Of a DNA stretch of 8,859 nucleotides, positions 1 through 7,239 are shown in pieces. Source of the DNA: an uncultured Bacteroidia bacterium (GTDB lineage: Bacteria > Bacteroidota > Bacteroidia > Bacteroidales > UBA932); assembly GCA_902795785.1 (NCBI GenBank), contig CADBMK010000209.1:1-8859 (forward strand), given 5' to 3'. A model generated the notes under the pieces. That model was not told where the DNA came from, searched no databases, and saw only the letters and a list, made by a program, of their open reading frames with translations. The translations under genes and the position numbers were made by a program. Every line of letters starts with the position of its first letter. Positions within the stretch are counted from its first letter, which is position 1.

Positions 1-510
1 AAGGGTCTCGGCCGGATTGATGCCGGACTCTTTTATGACCGTCTCATAGATTCTTGGATCAGGCTTAACAAGGTGCATCTTCTGAGACAGGAAGGCTATG
101 TCCACAAAGTCCTCCGCCTTGTGTCCCTTGTAAGGAAGCATCTTCTCGGCAATCAGGTCCCAGTGGCAGTCCACTATATTGCTTAGAAAGAAAAGCCTGT
201 AACCCTGAGCCTTGAGTTCAAGGAGTTTCTCCTTCTTGACATCCGGAATCTCAACCAGCATTGAATTGCAGGCATCAACAATCTCCTTATCTGAAGCCTT
301 GGTCCGGCAGATTTGCCTGATCTGCTCACAGAACTGCTCAGTGCTGACCCCGCCTATGCTGTAGAGGTGGATGAGTTTATTGAACTCGGGATTAAGCATC
401 AGGTCTGAGGTATCGGGAGGACACAGAGACATAAAATTGCGGAAACATCCGGCCACGTCAAGGGTAACCATAACGTTGCCAAGGTCGAAGATGATGTTTT
501 TGGTTATCAT
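1..510 (-). CDS. HAD-superfamily hydrolase (subfamily IA, YihX-like phosphatase), C-terminus cut by window edge
   Basis: This is a probable cytoplasmic phosphatase acting on a small phosphorylated metabolite, perhaps a sugar phosphate. The 170 visible residues start with MITKNIIFDLGNVMVTLD, the HAD motif I, with the nucleophile Asp at residue 9. The second acidic residue of the usual DxD is replaced by Gly (DLGN), a variant also found in YihX-type glucose-1-phosphate phosphatases. Motif II is seen in RLFFLSN (Ser) and motif III in LVKPDPRIYE. Motif IV (usually a pair of Asp) lies beyond the left edge, so the gene is partial because of the window and not evidently broken. The start at 510 lies 21 bases after the beta-galactosidase stop with no recognisable promoter between them, so it is probably the last visible gene of the leftward operon. 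An in-frame TTG at 522-520 is a less likely start. The substrate cannot be told from the sequence. Confidence 0.85.
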   Translation of the reverse strand, partial: MITKNIIFDLGNVMVTLDVAGCFRNFMSLCPPDTSDLMLNPEFNKLIHLYSIGGVSTEQFCEQIRQICRTKASDKEIVDACNSMLVEIPDVKKEKLLELKAQGYRLFFLSNIVDCHWDLIAEKMLPYKGHKAEDFVDIAFLSQKMHLVKPDPRIYETVIKESGINPAETL

Positions 511-531
511 TTTTATTAACAAATTATTCTT

Positions 532-3500
532 TTATGGTATTGGTTCATCTTCATATATCTTATACATATGAAGTCTAAAGGTAAAAGAATAGTCGCCATA
601 AGGGAGCATATATTCTTCCCTTGGAGTCCGTCCCCAACTGTTGACACATCCGAGTCCCATCTGCGCCTTGTCCACAAGAAGGTTGGTCAAATCTGACGGA
701 GCAATATCCGATGAGTGAAGATTGTGCTTCTCCGGGCCTTCATCCAGAGACTCGACAGTATAATTCAGGGCGCTGAATGAGAACGGTTCATTTGCTTCTA
801 TACTGATAATCCTATCATTTGTAAACAAGCCACCTAATTCAACCCAGCGGACATCGGACTTATTTCCCGTCTCCTGAGGACGAATATAAGGATAATACTG
901 ATTCTTAACATACTGACTGAATATTCCTATGAACTCGGAATCTTTTCTGTCAGAATAATTCTCCCCCGGTCCTCTTCCATAATATTCAACATGATCAAAA
1001 GAAGACTTGAAAGGAAATTGCATTCCAAAACGGAAGAAACCAGGCTGAGTATCTTCGCCCCTATGGAAATTCTCCTCAACAGTAAGATCTCCATAATTAT
1101 CCATAACATATCTCAGGGAAAGACTTCCACCCACATTGTCAAGGGCGAATTCCGCATTGACTGCCACCTTGCCGTCAAGTTCCTCAGACGTGAGGCTGAC
1201 AAGCCTGAGGCCAGGGTCTTTCCAGACCGCGAACTTTTTCTGAAGCCCTGCGCCATAGTCATTGTCCGTAGGGGCTCTCCAGAAATTAGGAATAACGGCT
1301 GCTCCTGGAACAAGCAATTCAAATCCATTACACATCATAGAACTGATAAGGCCGCTATTGTTAATAGTAACAACAGCGGTGTCGGAACCTGTAACTCCAT
1401 CCCAGGAGACAGAACTGGTCATAATATATCCTTCAGGAGTCTTGATAAGGGATGGGGAGAAATTCTGTTTGACTGATGAGGAGCCCAGGTGAAGGCCGAA
1501 ATGGTATGAAGAGAGCGGAATCTGACTCTTTGCCACTAAATGGCCTTTCTTAAGAAGAGGCTCGGCCGATTTAAGCTTGTAATAAACGTTCAGGAGATAC
1601 TCCCTGCCGTCATCGGCCGGACTGCCAAAGTCCAGGTCGATAATGGTTTTCTGCTGAGGAGCTACACTGATGTCACCTACGGAGCCGTGCCTGATGCTTT
1701 TGCCATCGGCAAGGAGTTCCCATTCAAGACGGACATTATCAAGACTGCGGAAGAAGTTCTCATTGAAGATTTCAATCTTGTTGTCCCCGGCAAGCCTTGT
1801 CCAGATGTTCTGCTGCCAGTAGGCGGCTTCACGCATATGAGGATTAGGCTTTCTGTCAGGACTTACGAGGCCGTTGTTGCAGAAATTGAAGTCGTGGACA
1901 TCGGTCTTGTTGAAGTCTCCGCCGTAGGCGAAGAATGTGACAGAGTCCCGTTTCCAGCGGATACTCTGGTCAGCGAAGTCCCAGATGAAGCCGCCCTGGT
2001 ATTTAGGGTATTTGCGGATGAGATCCCAGTACTCCTTGAAGCCGCCCAGGGAATTGCCCATGGCGTGAGCGTACTCGCACTGGATAAGAGGCAGGGTCTT
2101 GTCCGGATTCTCGCAGTAAGACTTGCAATCCCCATAGTCATAATACATAGGGCAGAAGATATCCGTATGGGATGAGTAACCAGCCCTCTCGTATTGGACA
2201 GGACGGGAAGGATCCATTCCCTTTACCTCTTCGTATGCGTCGTGGAAATTCTTGCCATCACCGGATTCGTTACCGAGAGACCAGAAGATGATGCTGGGAT
2301 GGTTATAGTTGCGGCGTACGTTGTTGAAGTTTCTCTCAAGGACGGTCTGCGCAAAGCGCGGATCCTTGGCAAGACTCCTCTCACCGTAACCCATACCGTG
2401 AGCCTCAAGGTTGGTCTCGCAGACCACATAGAGTCCGTATTTATCACAGAGGTCGTACCAGAGGGCGTCATCGGTATAATGGCAGGTACGGACAGCGTTG
2501 AAGTTGTTCTCCTTCATAATGCGGATATCACGGATCATCTGCGCCTCGGTCACCACATAGCCGCCGTCAGGGTCAAGCTCGTGGCGGTTGACACCTTTGA
2601 AGAGGACTGGCTGACCGTTGACGAGAACCTGGGAGTTACGGACTTCAATCTTGCGGAAGCCCACATTGAAGGAGGCCTTGTCTTGCAGGCGTCCCTTTTT
2701 GTCAGACAGTTCCACGTCAAGAGTATAGAGGTTTGGGGTCTCTGCCGTCCATTTCTTTGGATTAACCACAAAGATGGATGCAGATACTCTGTATGGATTC
2801 TGTCTGGTAGTAGTCTGAGTCTGTTTTGCCACCTCGTTACCATCGGCATCCCTTAGGGTGAGGATTGTGCGGCAGTCTGCTGCGCACGCGAGTTTGACGT
2901 CAACGGAAAGTGTGGCATTCCTGTATTCGGAATCGAGGTCTGGGGTAAAGTTGACATCCCTGATATGAGTCTTGTTCCTTGCATAGAGGTAGCAGTCCCT
3001 TGAGATGCCGCTGAAGCGGAAGTAGTCCTGGTCCTCGAAGTAGGTGCCGTCACACCAGCGGAAAATCTGGAAAGCGATGAGATTTGTTGCGCCGGGCTTT
3101 ATAAATCTGGTGACGTCAAACTCAGGCTCCATCTTGGAATCCTCGCTGTAACCGGCAAACTCGCCGTTGACCCATACGTAGACATTGCTGTTCATGGCTC
3201 CGGCATGGAGAACAACTTGCTTCCCCTGCCAGGAATCCGGAAGGTAGAGTTTGCGGCGGTATGAGCCTACGTGGTTGTTCTTGACAGGGACCAGAGGCGG
3301 GTTGTTCTGATACTCCCCTTCCCAGGCATAGCGGATATTGGTGTACTGAGGGTCTCCGAGTCCGTGGAGTTCCCACATTCCAGGGACTTTGATGTACCCC
3401 CAGGAGGAATCGTCATAGTCAGGATCCCAGAAGCCTACGGGTCTTCGGTCGGCATCCTTGACCCACGCAAATTTCCAATCGCCGGCAAGGCTGACGGCAT

Positions 3501-3657
3501 CGGATTTCTCCCAGGTTGCAGTCTGGGTAAGCCTCTTTAAAGAATTGACTGAAGGGTCCTGCCACTCAGTAAAAGTCTGTGCGGACAAGGCTCCGCCTGC
3601 CGCCGGCATCAAGCACAACAGCGAGGCTACGATTGAAGTTTTAGTTTTAAAGTTCAT
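532..3657 (-). CDS. Secreted beta-galactosidase, glycoside hydrolase family 2 (LacZ type)
   Basis: This enzyme hydrolyses terminal beta-D-galactosides with retention of configuration. The 1041-residue length fits the large LacZ-type GH2 enzymes of Bacteroidetes. An N-terminal signal peptide is visible: basic n-region, hydrophobic stretch at about residues 8-24, and a likely signal peptidase I site after ALSA (residue 26). There is no good lipobox, so a periplasmic location is likely. Domain order is: sugar-binding jelly roll about 50-230 (RWCDGTYFEDQDYF, about 200-213), Ig-like about 232-335, TIM barrel about 337-620, a second Ig-like/DUF4981 region about 620-715, and the C-terminal Bgal_small domain about 730-1035 (FWRAPTDNDYG at 792-802, YYGRGPGENYSDR at 892-904). 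The acid/base is Glu464 in LGNESGDG and the nucleophile is Glu528 in QCEYAHAMGNS; NRHE is at 357-360. All key residues are intact. It follows the ammonia-lyase by 62 bases with no clear promoter. No SusC/SusD genes are visible, so the natural galactoside is unknown; GH2 enzymes of this kind also act on plant or host glycans. Confidence 0.95.
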   Translation of the reverse strand: MNFKTKTSIVASLLCLMPAAGGALSAQTFTEWQDPSVNSLKRLTQTATWEKSDAVSLAGDWKFAWVKDADRRPVGFWDPDYDDSSWGYIKVPGMWELHGLGDPQYTNIRYAWEGEYQNNPPLVPVKNNHVGSYRRKLYLPDSWQGKQVVLHAGAMNSNVYVWVNGEFAGYSEDSKMEPEFDVTRFIKPGATNLIAFQIFRWCDGTYFEDQDYFRFSGISRDCYLYARNKTHIRDVNFTPDLDSEYRNATLSVDVKLACAADCRTILTLRDADGNEVAKQTQTTTRQNPYRVSASIFVVNPKKWTAETPNLYTLDVELSDKKGRLQDKASFNVGFRKIEVRNSQVLVNGQPVLFKGVNRHELDPDGGYVVTEAQMIRDIRIMKENNFNAVRTCHYTDDALWYDLCDKYGLYVVCETNLEAHGMGYGERSLAKDPRFAQTVLERNFNNVRRNYNHPSIIFWSLGNESGDGKNFHDAYEEVKGMDPSRPVQYERAGYSSHTDIFCPMYYDYGDCKSYCENPDKTLPLIQCEYAHAMGNSLGGFKEYWDLIRKYPKYQGGFIWDFADQSIRWKRDSVTFFAYGGDFNKTDVHDFNFCNNGLVSPDRKPNPHMREAAYWQQNIWTRLAGDNKIEIFNENFFRSLDNVRLEWELLADGKSIRHGSVGDISVAPQQKTIIDLDFGSPADDGREYLLNVYYKLKSAEPLLKKGHLVAKSQIPLSSYHFGLHLGSSSVKQNFSPSLIKTPEGYIMTSSVSWDGVTGSDTAVVTINNSGLISSMMCNGFELLVPGAAVIPNFWRAPTDNDYGAGLQKKFAVWKDPGLRLVSLTSEELDGKVAVNAEFALDNVGGSLSLRYVMDNYGDLTVEENFHRGEDTQPGFFRFGMQFPFKSSFDHVEYYGRGPGENYSDRKDSEFIGIFSQYVKNQYYPYIRPQETGNKSDVRWVELGGLFTNDRIISIEANEPFSFSALNYTVESLDEGPEKHNLHSSDIAPSDLTNLLVDKAQMGLGCVNSWGRTPREEYMLPYGDYSFTFRLHMYKIYEDEPIP

Positions 3658-3719
3658 AAAGCAGTGTTTTAATTATGAGACTGATAAGTTTAGGTTTTGT
3701 TAACAGGATTTTGCGGTTA

Positions 3720-5255
3720 TTAGCTTTGATTGAATATATTCAACGGGTGGTCCTTAAGGAATGTCTCAACCTTGCTGATGTCCTTGTAGAACGGTTTGTC
3801 ATCGATGATGGTACCGACAAGAGAGCGGATATCGTCATAGACCCTGCTCGTTGCGGGGGCAAGCCTGTCCTTGATGCCGAGACAGTCAATCGCCTGGGCA
3901 AGGGCGATGTACTGGATGGCGGTCACCTGATAGACGTTCTCTATGACGTGCTTGCAGATGAGCGCCGTGTTGGTGCCCATGCTGACTATATCCTGGTTGT
4001 CATTGTTATTTGGAATGCTATGGACATAGTTCGGCATCGCCAACGTCTGGCATTCGGCCGTGGTTGATGTGGCCGTGAACTGGCAGGCCTGCATTCCGTA
4101 ATTCAGGCCTAGTGTACCGAGATTGAGGAATGGCGGCAGGATGCCGTTGATTCTGTCATGGAAGAGGTAGTTGAGCTGTCGCTCGGCAGTCATCGCTACC
4201 CTGACCATGGCAATCTTGACCTTGTCCTCCTCGAGGGAGATGTAGTCACCGTGGAAATTGCCGCCGTGATAGACGTTCCTGCTGTCAGGATCCACGATAG
4301 GATTATCGCTTGCGCAGTTGAGTTCCTCCTCAATCACCCTGTGGCTGTTCTGAAGTGTCTCGTAAACCGGACCGAGAATCTGCGGAGTGCATCGGAGCGA
4401 GTAATATGCCTGGACCTTGTGCTCGAAGACCTTCTGGCCGGCGTGGCCGTTATCGTAAAGTTCGTGCTCGCGCTTTTTGAGACAGCGGCTGCCATCGGAA
4501 AGTTCACGCATCTTTGCTGCGATGAAACTCTGGCCGTAGTGGTTGCGGCAGTCGTTGAGTTCCTCCGACATAAGGTCGTCGAAAGATGACGCGATTTCGT
4601 TCATCATTACAGACGCCATCGTAGCCCATTCGGTCAGCTGTTCGGCCTGGAACTGGTTGACCATGGCGATGCCGGTCATCACGGAAGTGCCGTTGGTAAC
4701 GGAAAGGCCCTCACGGATATGGATACCCATAGGCTTGAGGCCGTTTTCTTTCATGACGTCGGCTGTTTTCCTCCATTCTCCCTTGTAGTGGACCTCGCCT
4801 TCTCCAATAAGGGTAAGGGCAATGTGCGCCAGTTGGACAAGGTCACCGCTGGCGCCTACGCTACCGTGCATAGGGATGAACGGATAGATTCCGCGGTTGA
4901 TGAACTCGATGAGAAGCTCGCAAACTTCCGGGTGGATGCCGGAACGGCACTGGAGGAAGACTCCGAGGCGGGCAATCATGGCAGCCTTGACGTAAAGGTC
5001 TTCAAGCGGCTCGCCGGCGCCCGTAGAATGGCTGCGGATAATATTATACTGAAGTTCACTGAGACGGTCGTCATCGACCCTCCACTGAGCCATCGGGCCG
5101 AAACCCGTATTGATTCCGTAAATTATCTTGTCTGAAGCGAATTCCCTGAGGAATTCATAACAATTCTCAACGGCTTTAAGAGGAAGGCCGTCTTTTTTCA
5201 GGGACTCGCCCTGATAAAGGATGGCCTTCACTTGATCCAATGTTATAACTTTCAT
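3720..5255 (-). CDS. MIO-dependent ammonia-lyase; probable tyrosine/aromatic amino acid ammonia-lyase, superficially HutH-like
   Basis: The enzyme removes ammonia from an aromatic amino acid, giving an alpha,beta-unsaturated acid: 4-coumarate from tyrosine, cinnamate from phenylalanine or urocanate from histidine. The 511-residue length matches bacterial HAL/TAL. The MIO cofactor triad Ala135-Ser136-Gly137 lies in GSVGASGDLVQLAH. Catalytic Tyr46 is in IIYGINTGFG, Asn188 in TNGTSVMTG, and Tyr285/Arg288 in YYSLRC. Several segments differ from textbook HutH but resemble my recollection of the Flavobacterium johnsoniae tyrosine ammonia-lyase: GFGPMAQWR (51-59), IIRSHSTGAGEPL (72-84), YHGGNFHGDYISLE (329-342) and HSIPNNNDNQDIVSMG (412-427). 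Typical HutH has SANQEDHVSM in the last segment. No hutU, hutI or formiminotransferase gene is nearby, which weakens a histidine-degradation role. The start codon directly follows the SIMPL stop (TAAATG), indicating co-transcription and translational coupling. Family membership is certain; the substrate is an inference. Confidence 0.93.
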   Translation of the reverse strand: MKVITLDQVKAILYQGESLKKDGLPLKAVENCYEFLREFASDKIIYGINTGFGPMAQWRVDDDRLSELQYNIIRSHSTGAGEPLEDLYVKAAMIARLGVFLQCRSGIHPEVCELLIEFINRGIYPFIPMHGSVGASGDLVQLAHIALTLIGEGEVHYKGEWRKTADVMKENGLKPMGIHIREGLSVTNGTSVMTGIAMVNQFQAEQLTEWATMASVMMNEIASSFDDLMSEELNDCRNHYGQSFIAAKMRELSDGSRCLKKREHELYDNGHAGQKVFEHKVQAYYSLRCTPQILGPVYETLQNSHRVIEEELNCASDNPIVDPDSRNVYHGGNFHGDYISLEEDKVKIAMVRVAMTAERQLNYLFHDRINGILPPFLNLGTLGLNYGMQACQFTATSTTAECQTLAMPNYVHSIPNNNDNQDIVSMGTNTALICKHVIENVYQVTAIQYIALAQAIDCLGIKDRLAPATSRVYDDIRSLVGTIIDDKPFYKDISKVETFLKDHPLNIFNQS

Positions 5256-5957
5256 TTATTTTTTCAAGTAATACTCAATTGATGTCACGACACGGACTTT
5301 CTTTTCCTGAGGAGTATTTGAATCGCGGTCCGTTATCGAGAACTGGCCCTGGTTGGCCGTCTTGATCTTACCGAGTTTGCTGTCGCTGTCCTTTGCGAAC
5401 TTGTCCGCTGCAGCGCGGGCGTTCTTGGTGGCCTCCTCTATCATCTGAGGCTTAATCTCGTTCAGGCCCTCGAAGGTGAACTGAGGCTTGCTGTCCCATT
5501 CTGTAGAGAGGACGATGCCCTTGGCAAGAAGCTCATTCTGGCGGTTCATTACCGCAAGGACTTTATCGACGTCCTGTGAGCAGACGGTTATGGTGCAGGA
5601 TGCCACATAGCGGTACACCCTGTTCACATCCACATAGTTCTCGGAGAACTTGTCCGATACTGACGGGAGCGATACGGAAATCTCCTCCGCCTTGATACCT
5701 CCCTTATTGAGGAATTCAATGATGGAAGACTTTTCTCCCTCGATAGCTTTGTAGACGACATCCATGTCGTTACCCACGACCTTATAAACCAAAGGCCAGA
5801 TAACCTTGTCCGCCTTAACTTCTTTTTCACAAAGTCCCTTGACGCTTACGGTCCTTTCATAAGAACGGAAGACCTTAGCTGTATGAGGGAGCATTAAGCC
5901 GAGAAATACGAGGCCCAAAAGGATGGGACCCATGCTGTTGTTATGTGAAGCTGCCAT
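5256..5957 (-). CDS. SIMPL (DUF541, YggE-like) domain protein with N-terminal membrane anchor
   Basis: The 233-residue protein begins with a short polar stretch and one hydrophobic segment (about residues 9-24), followed by positively charged TAKVFRSYER. This fits a signal anchor or uncleaved signal peptide that places the rest in the periplasm. The SIMPL/DUF541 domain spans about residues 35-232. It starts with RTVSVKGLCEKEVKADK and contains the typical C-terminal helix and strand EATKNARAAADKFAKD followed by LGKIKTANQGQFSI, equivalent to the ATK/DA...A..LGK...I pattern of E. coli YggE. SIMPL proteins are oligomeric envelope proteins linked in a few species to oxidative-stress tolerance; their biochemical function is unsettled. 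Twelve bases separate it from the cyclo-ligase upstream and none from the ammonia-lyase downstream. The tight coupling suggests a shared transcript, not necessarily a shared function. Confidence 0.88.
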   Translation of the reverse strand: MAASHNNSMGPILLGLVFLGLMLPHTAKVFRSYERTVSVKGLCEKEVKADKVIWPLVYKVVGNDMDVVYKAIEGEKSSIIEFLNKGGIKAEEISVSLPSVSDKFSENYVDVNRVYRYVASCTITVCSQDVDKVLAVMNRQNELLAKGIVLSTEWDSKPQFTFEGLNEIKPQMIEEATKNARAAADKFAKDSDSKLGKIKTANQGQFSITDRDSNTPQEKKVRVVTSIEYYLKK

Positions 5958-5969
5958 ATCTAAATTTAT

Positions 5970-6503
5970 TTAAATCATCAGTTTATCCATACAAATATCG
6001 TGAGGTTCCACAGGAACAGATTCGACAAGCTGGAACGGATAGCCGATGCCTATCTTTACTGCACGGGGAGCGGCCTTGAGGAAGCCGTCGTAGAAGCCCT
6101 TTCCACGGCCAAGCCGATGGAGTTCCCTGTCAAAGGCAATTCCCGGACAAACGATGACATCGATTTTGTCCAGTTCCGTAAAAACGGCGCCTTTGGGAAT
6201 ATAGATATCGAAGAAACTCTTGGACATATTCTTCTCATCATCATATACCCGGGCCCACATCTCTCCGGGGCCGATTACCTCCGGCAGAAGGACAGTCTTG
6301 CCAAGCGCATGGAGGGCAGAGAGAACCGGAAGGATATTTATCTCGTCCGGAAGAGGATGGAAGAGCATCACGACCCTGGCGTTGATGATATCCGGATCGG
6401 CAAGAAGATTCTTGCAGCACGCTTCGGACCATGCCGCCAGCTGAGTCTTGTCAGCCTCTTTCTTTGCCGCACGGATGGCGGCTCTGATTTCATCTTTTTC
6501 CAT
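5970..6503 (-). CDS. 5-formyltetrahydrofolate cyclo-ligase (5,10-methenyl-THF synthetase)
   Basis: This cytoplasmic enzyme uses ATP to convert 5-formyl-THF to 5,10-methenyl-THF, returning the stored folate to the one-carbon pool. The 177-residue length is normal for the family. The N-terminal helix is basic (IRAAIRAAKKEADK). The substrate-binding strand LFHPLPDEIN is at 47-56, IVCPGIAFD is at 117-125, and the diagnostic nucleotide-binding loop RLGRGKGFYDGFL is at 130-142. The C-terminus has the usual VPVEPHDICMDKLMI pattern. The chosen ATG at 6503 fits an exact -7 element about 24 bases upstream (6527-6534). It is the first gene of the leftward run. 5-formyl-THF is a by-product and inhibitor of serine hydroxymethyltransferase, which is encoded at 7240-8520 in a separate unit. 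The common gene name (ygfA/fau) varies between species, so none is assigned. Confidence 0.94.
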   Translation of the reverse strand: MEKDEIRAAIRAAKKEADKTQLAAWSEACCKNLLADPDIINARVVMLFHPLPDEINILPVLSALHALGKTVLLPEVIGPGEMWARVYDDEKNMSKSFFDIYIPKGAVFTELDKIDVIVCPGIAFDRELHRLGRGKGFYDGFLKAAPRAVKIGIGYPFQLVESVPVEPHDICMDKLMI

Positions 6504-6526
6504 AGTGGATAACGTAAATCCAATAA

Positions 6527-6534
6527 CAAATGTA
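6527..6534 (-). promoter_or_regulatory. Candidate -7 element (TACATTTG) for the leftward operon
   Basis: Read on the minus strand the bases are TACATTTG, an exact match to the Bacteroidetes -7 consensus TAnnTTTG. Transcription would begin near 6520, giving a leader of roughly 17 bases before the cyclo-ligase ATG. At the expected -33 position (about 19 bases upstream) the sequence is AACC and not TTTG, so only half of the promoter is well supported. It would drive the cyclo-ligase and, by readthrough, the SIMPL, lyase, beta-galactosidase and HAD genes. Confidence 0.5.
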
Positions 6535-6570
6535 CATATAAAAAAGTATATATGGTTTCGTATATTTTAT

Positions 6571-6578
6571 TATATTTA
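6571..6578 (+). promoter_or_regulatory. Weak candidate -7 element (TATATTTA) for the LysE-family gene
   Basis: The plus-strand octamer TATATTTA differs from TAnnTTTG only in the last base and lies 22 bases before the ATG at 6601. No TTTG is found at the expected -33 spacing, and the surroundings are A/T-rich, so chance matches are likely. Confidence 0.25.
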
Positions 6579-6600
6579 TGAAGATGAAAAATTTCACATT

Positions 6601-7182
6601 ATGCCAACAGAACTGATTCCTACACTACTGTTCTCTTTGTTTGCAGTAGGTTTTGCTCCAGGGCCGGCCAACATCTATGCGATGACCTGCGCTCTGAAGA
6701 GCAACAGGAAAGACGCCATGAAAGCCTGGTCTGGAATGGTACTGGGATTCTTGACGGCAGCCTTTATTGCGGCCGTTGCGGTATATCTGGCAGAGCAGGC
6801 TCTTGAAGAATATATCAAATACGTAAAATATGTCGGAGCGGGTTATCTGGCCGTGCTTGCGTGGCAGACCTACAGGAGCGACATAAAAGAAGATAACAGC
6901 AGGCTTTGCTCATTCTGGAACGGTTTTCTTGTTCAGCTTACAAATGCCAAACTGATACTCTTCGACCTTACAATCTACACATCATACATCCTCCCCTATT
7001 CCGAGATGTTCTCCGACCTGGAAACCGCCATACTATGGCTGCTGATTCCCGGGCCGCTGGCAAATTCTGTATGGCTCATCGTCGGCTCGATGCTTCAGAA
7101 GATTGTACACAAATATCAAAAGGCAATCAATAAAACGCTCAGTTTGATGCTGATAGGCTGCGCTATAATGATTGCCCTTTGA
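6601..7182 (+). CDS. LysE/RhtB-family amino acid exporter
   Basis: This is an inner-membrane exporter of the LysE superfamily, which pumps out amino acids or related small molecules. The 193 residues are close to the family's usual 190-210. The hallmark first-helix motif is FAPGPANIYAMT (18-29), the counterpart of the GPGPN motif. The second conserved segment LLVQLTNAKLILF (109-121) matches the NPKA...F region of the family. Hydrophobic segments lie at about residues 5-28, 44-64, 73-90, 110-131, 142-164 and 177-193, consistent with six helices. The start at 6601 was chosen over an in-frame ATG at 6448. The longer version would overlap the cyclo-ligase gene on the opposite strand and add residues encoded by A/T-rich intergenic DNA, before the conserved N-terminus. 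It is the only rightward gene here and converges with glyA. The substrate cannot be inferred. Confidence 0.88.
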   Translation: MPTELIPTLLFSLFAVGFAPGPANIYAMTCALKSNRKDAMKAWSGMVLGFLTAAFIAAVAVYLAEQALEEYIKYVKYVGAGYLAVLAWQTYRSDIKEDNSRLCSFWNGFLVQLTNAKLILFDLTIYTSYILPYSEMFSDLETAILWLLIPGPLANSVWLIVGSMLQKIVHKYQKAINKTLSLMLIGCAIMIAL

Positions 7183-7186
7183 GAGT

Positions 7187-7200
7187 GAAGCTTTCGCTTC
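7187..7200. terminator. Small hairpin between convergent LysE-family gene and glyA; possible weak terminator
   Basis: GAAGC and GCTTC form a 5-bp perfect stem around a 4-base loop. Read on the minus strand the loop is GAAA, a stable GNRA-type tetraloop. It starts 5 bases after the exporter's stop and lies 40 bases beyond the glyA stop, so it could serve both convergent transcripts. There is no good T-tract on either side, so intrinsic termination is uncertain. Confidence 0.3.
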
Positions 7201-7239
7201 TATGTATTAAAGTATTCCTGTCTTGTTACAGTTTACAGT

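Larger units (their letters stand above)
6504..6600. promoter_or_regulatory. Divergent intergenic promoter region between the cyclo-ligase and the LysE-family exporter
   Basis: This 97-base, strongly A/T-rich stretch separates two divergently transcribed genes and must carry the start signals for both. It contains an exact Bacteroidetes -7 match on the minus strand and a one-mismatch match on the plus strand, listed separately. No long inverted repeat that would suggest a shared operator was seen. Confidence 0.6.

Noticed and set aside
371..571. A 66-codon plus-strand open frame across the HAD and beta-galactosidase junction
   Set aside because: It is antisense to the start of the HAD gene and its tail is encoded by the A/T-rich spacer and the end of the galactosidase gene. 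No independent support was found.
1540..2856. Two long plus-strand open frames (1540-2175 and 2194-2856, over 200 codons each) opposite the beta-galactosidase gene
   Set aside because: They lie fully antisense to a well-conserved GH2 gene, show no recognisable domain, and arise from the codon pattern of the real gene.
4158..5135. Plus-strand open frames opposite the ammonia-lyase gene
   Set aside because: They are shadows of the conserved lyase frame, without a plausible promoter or domain.
6448..6600. N-terminal extension of the LysE-family protein from an ATG at 6448
   Set aside because: It would overlap the cyclo-ligase gene antisense and cross the divergent promoter region. The family N-terminus begins naturally at 6601.
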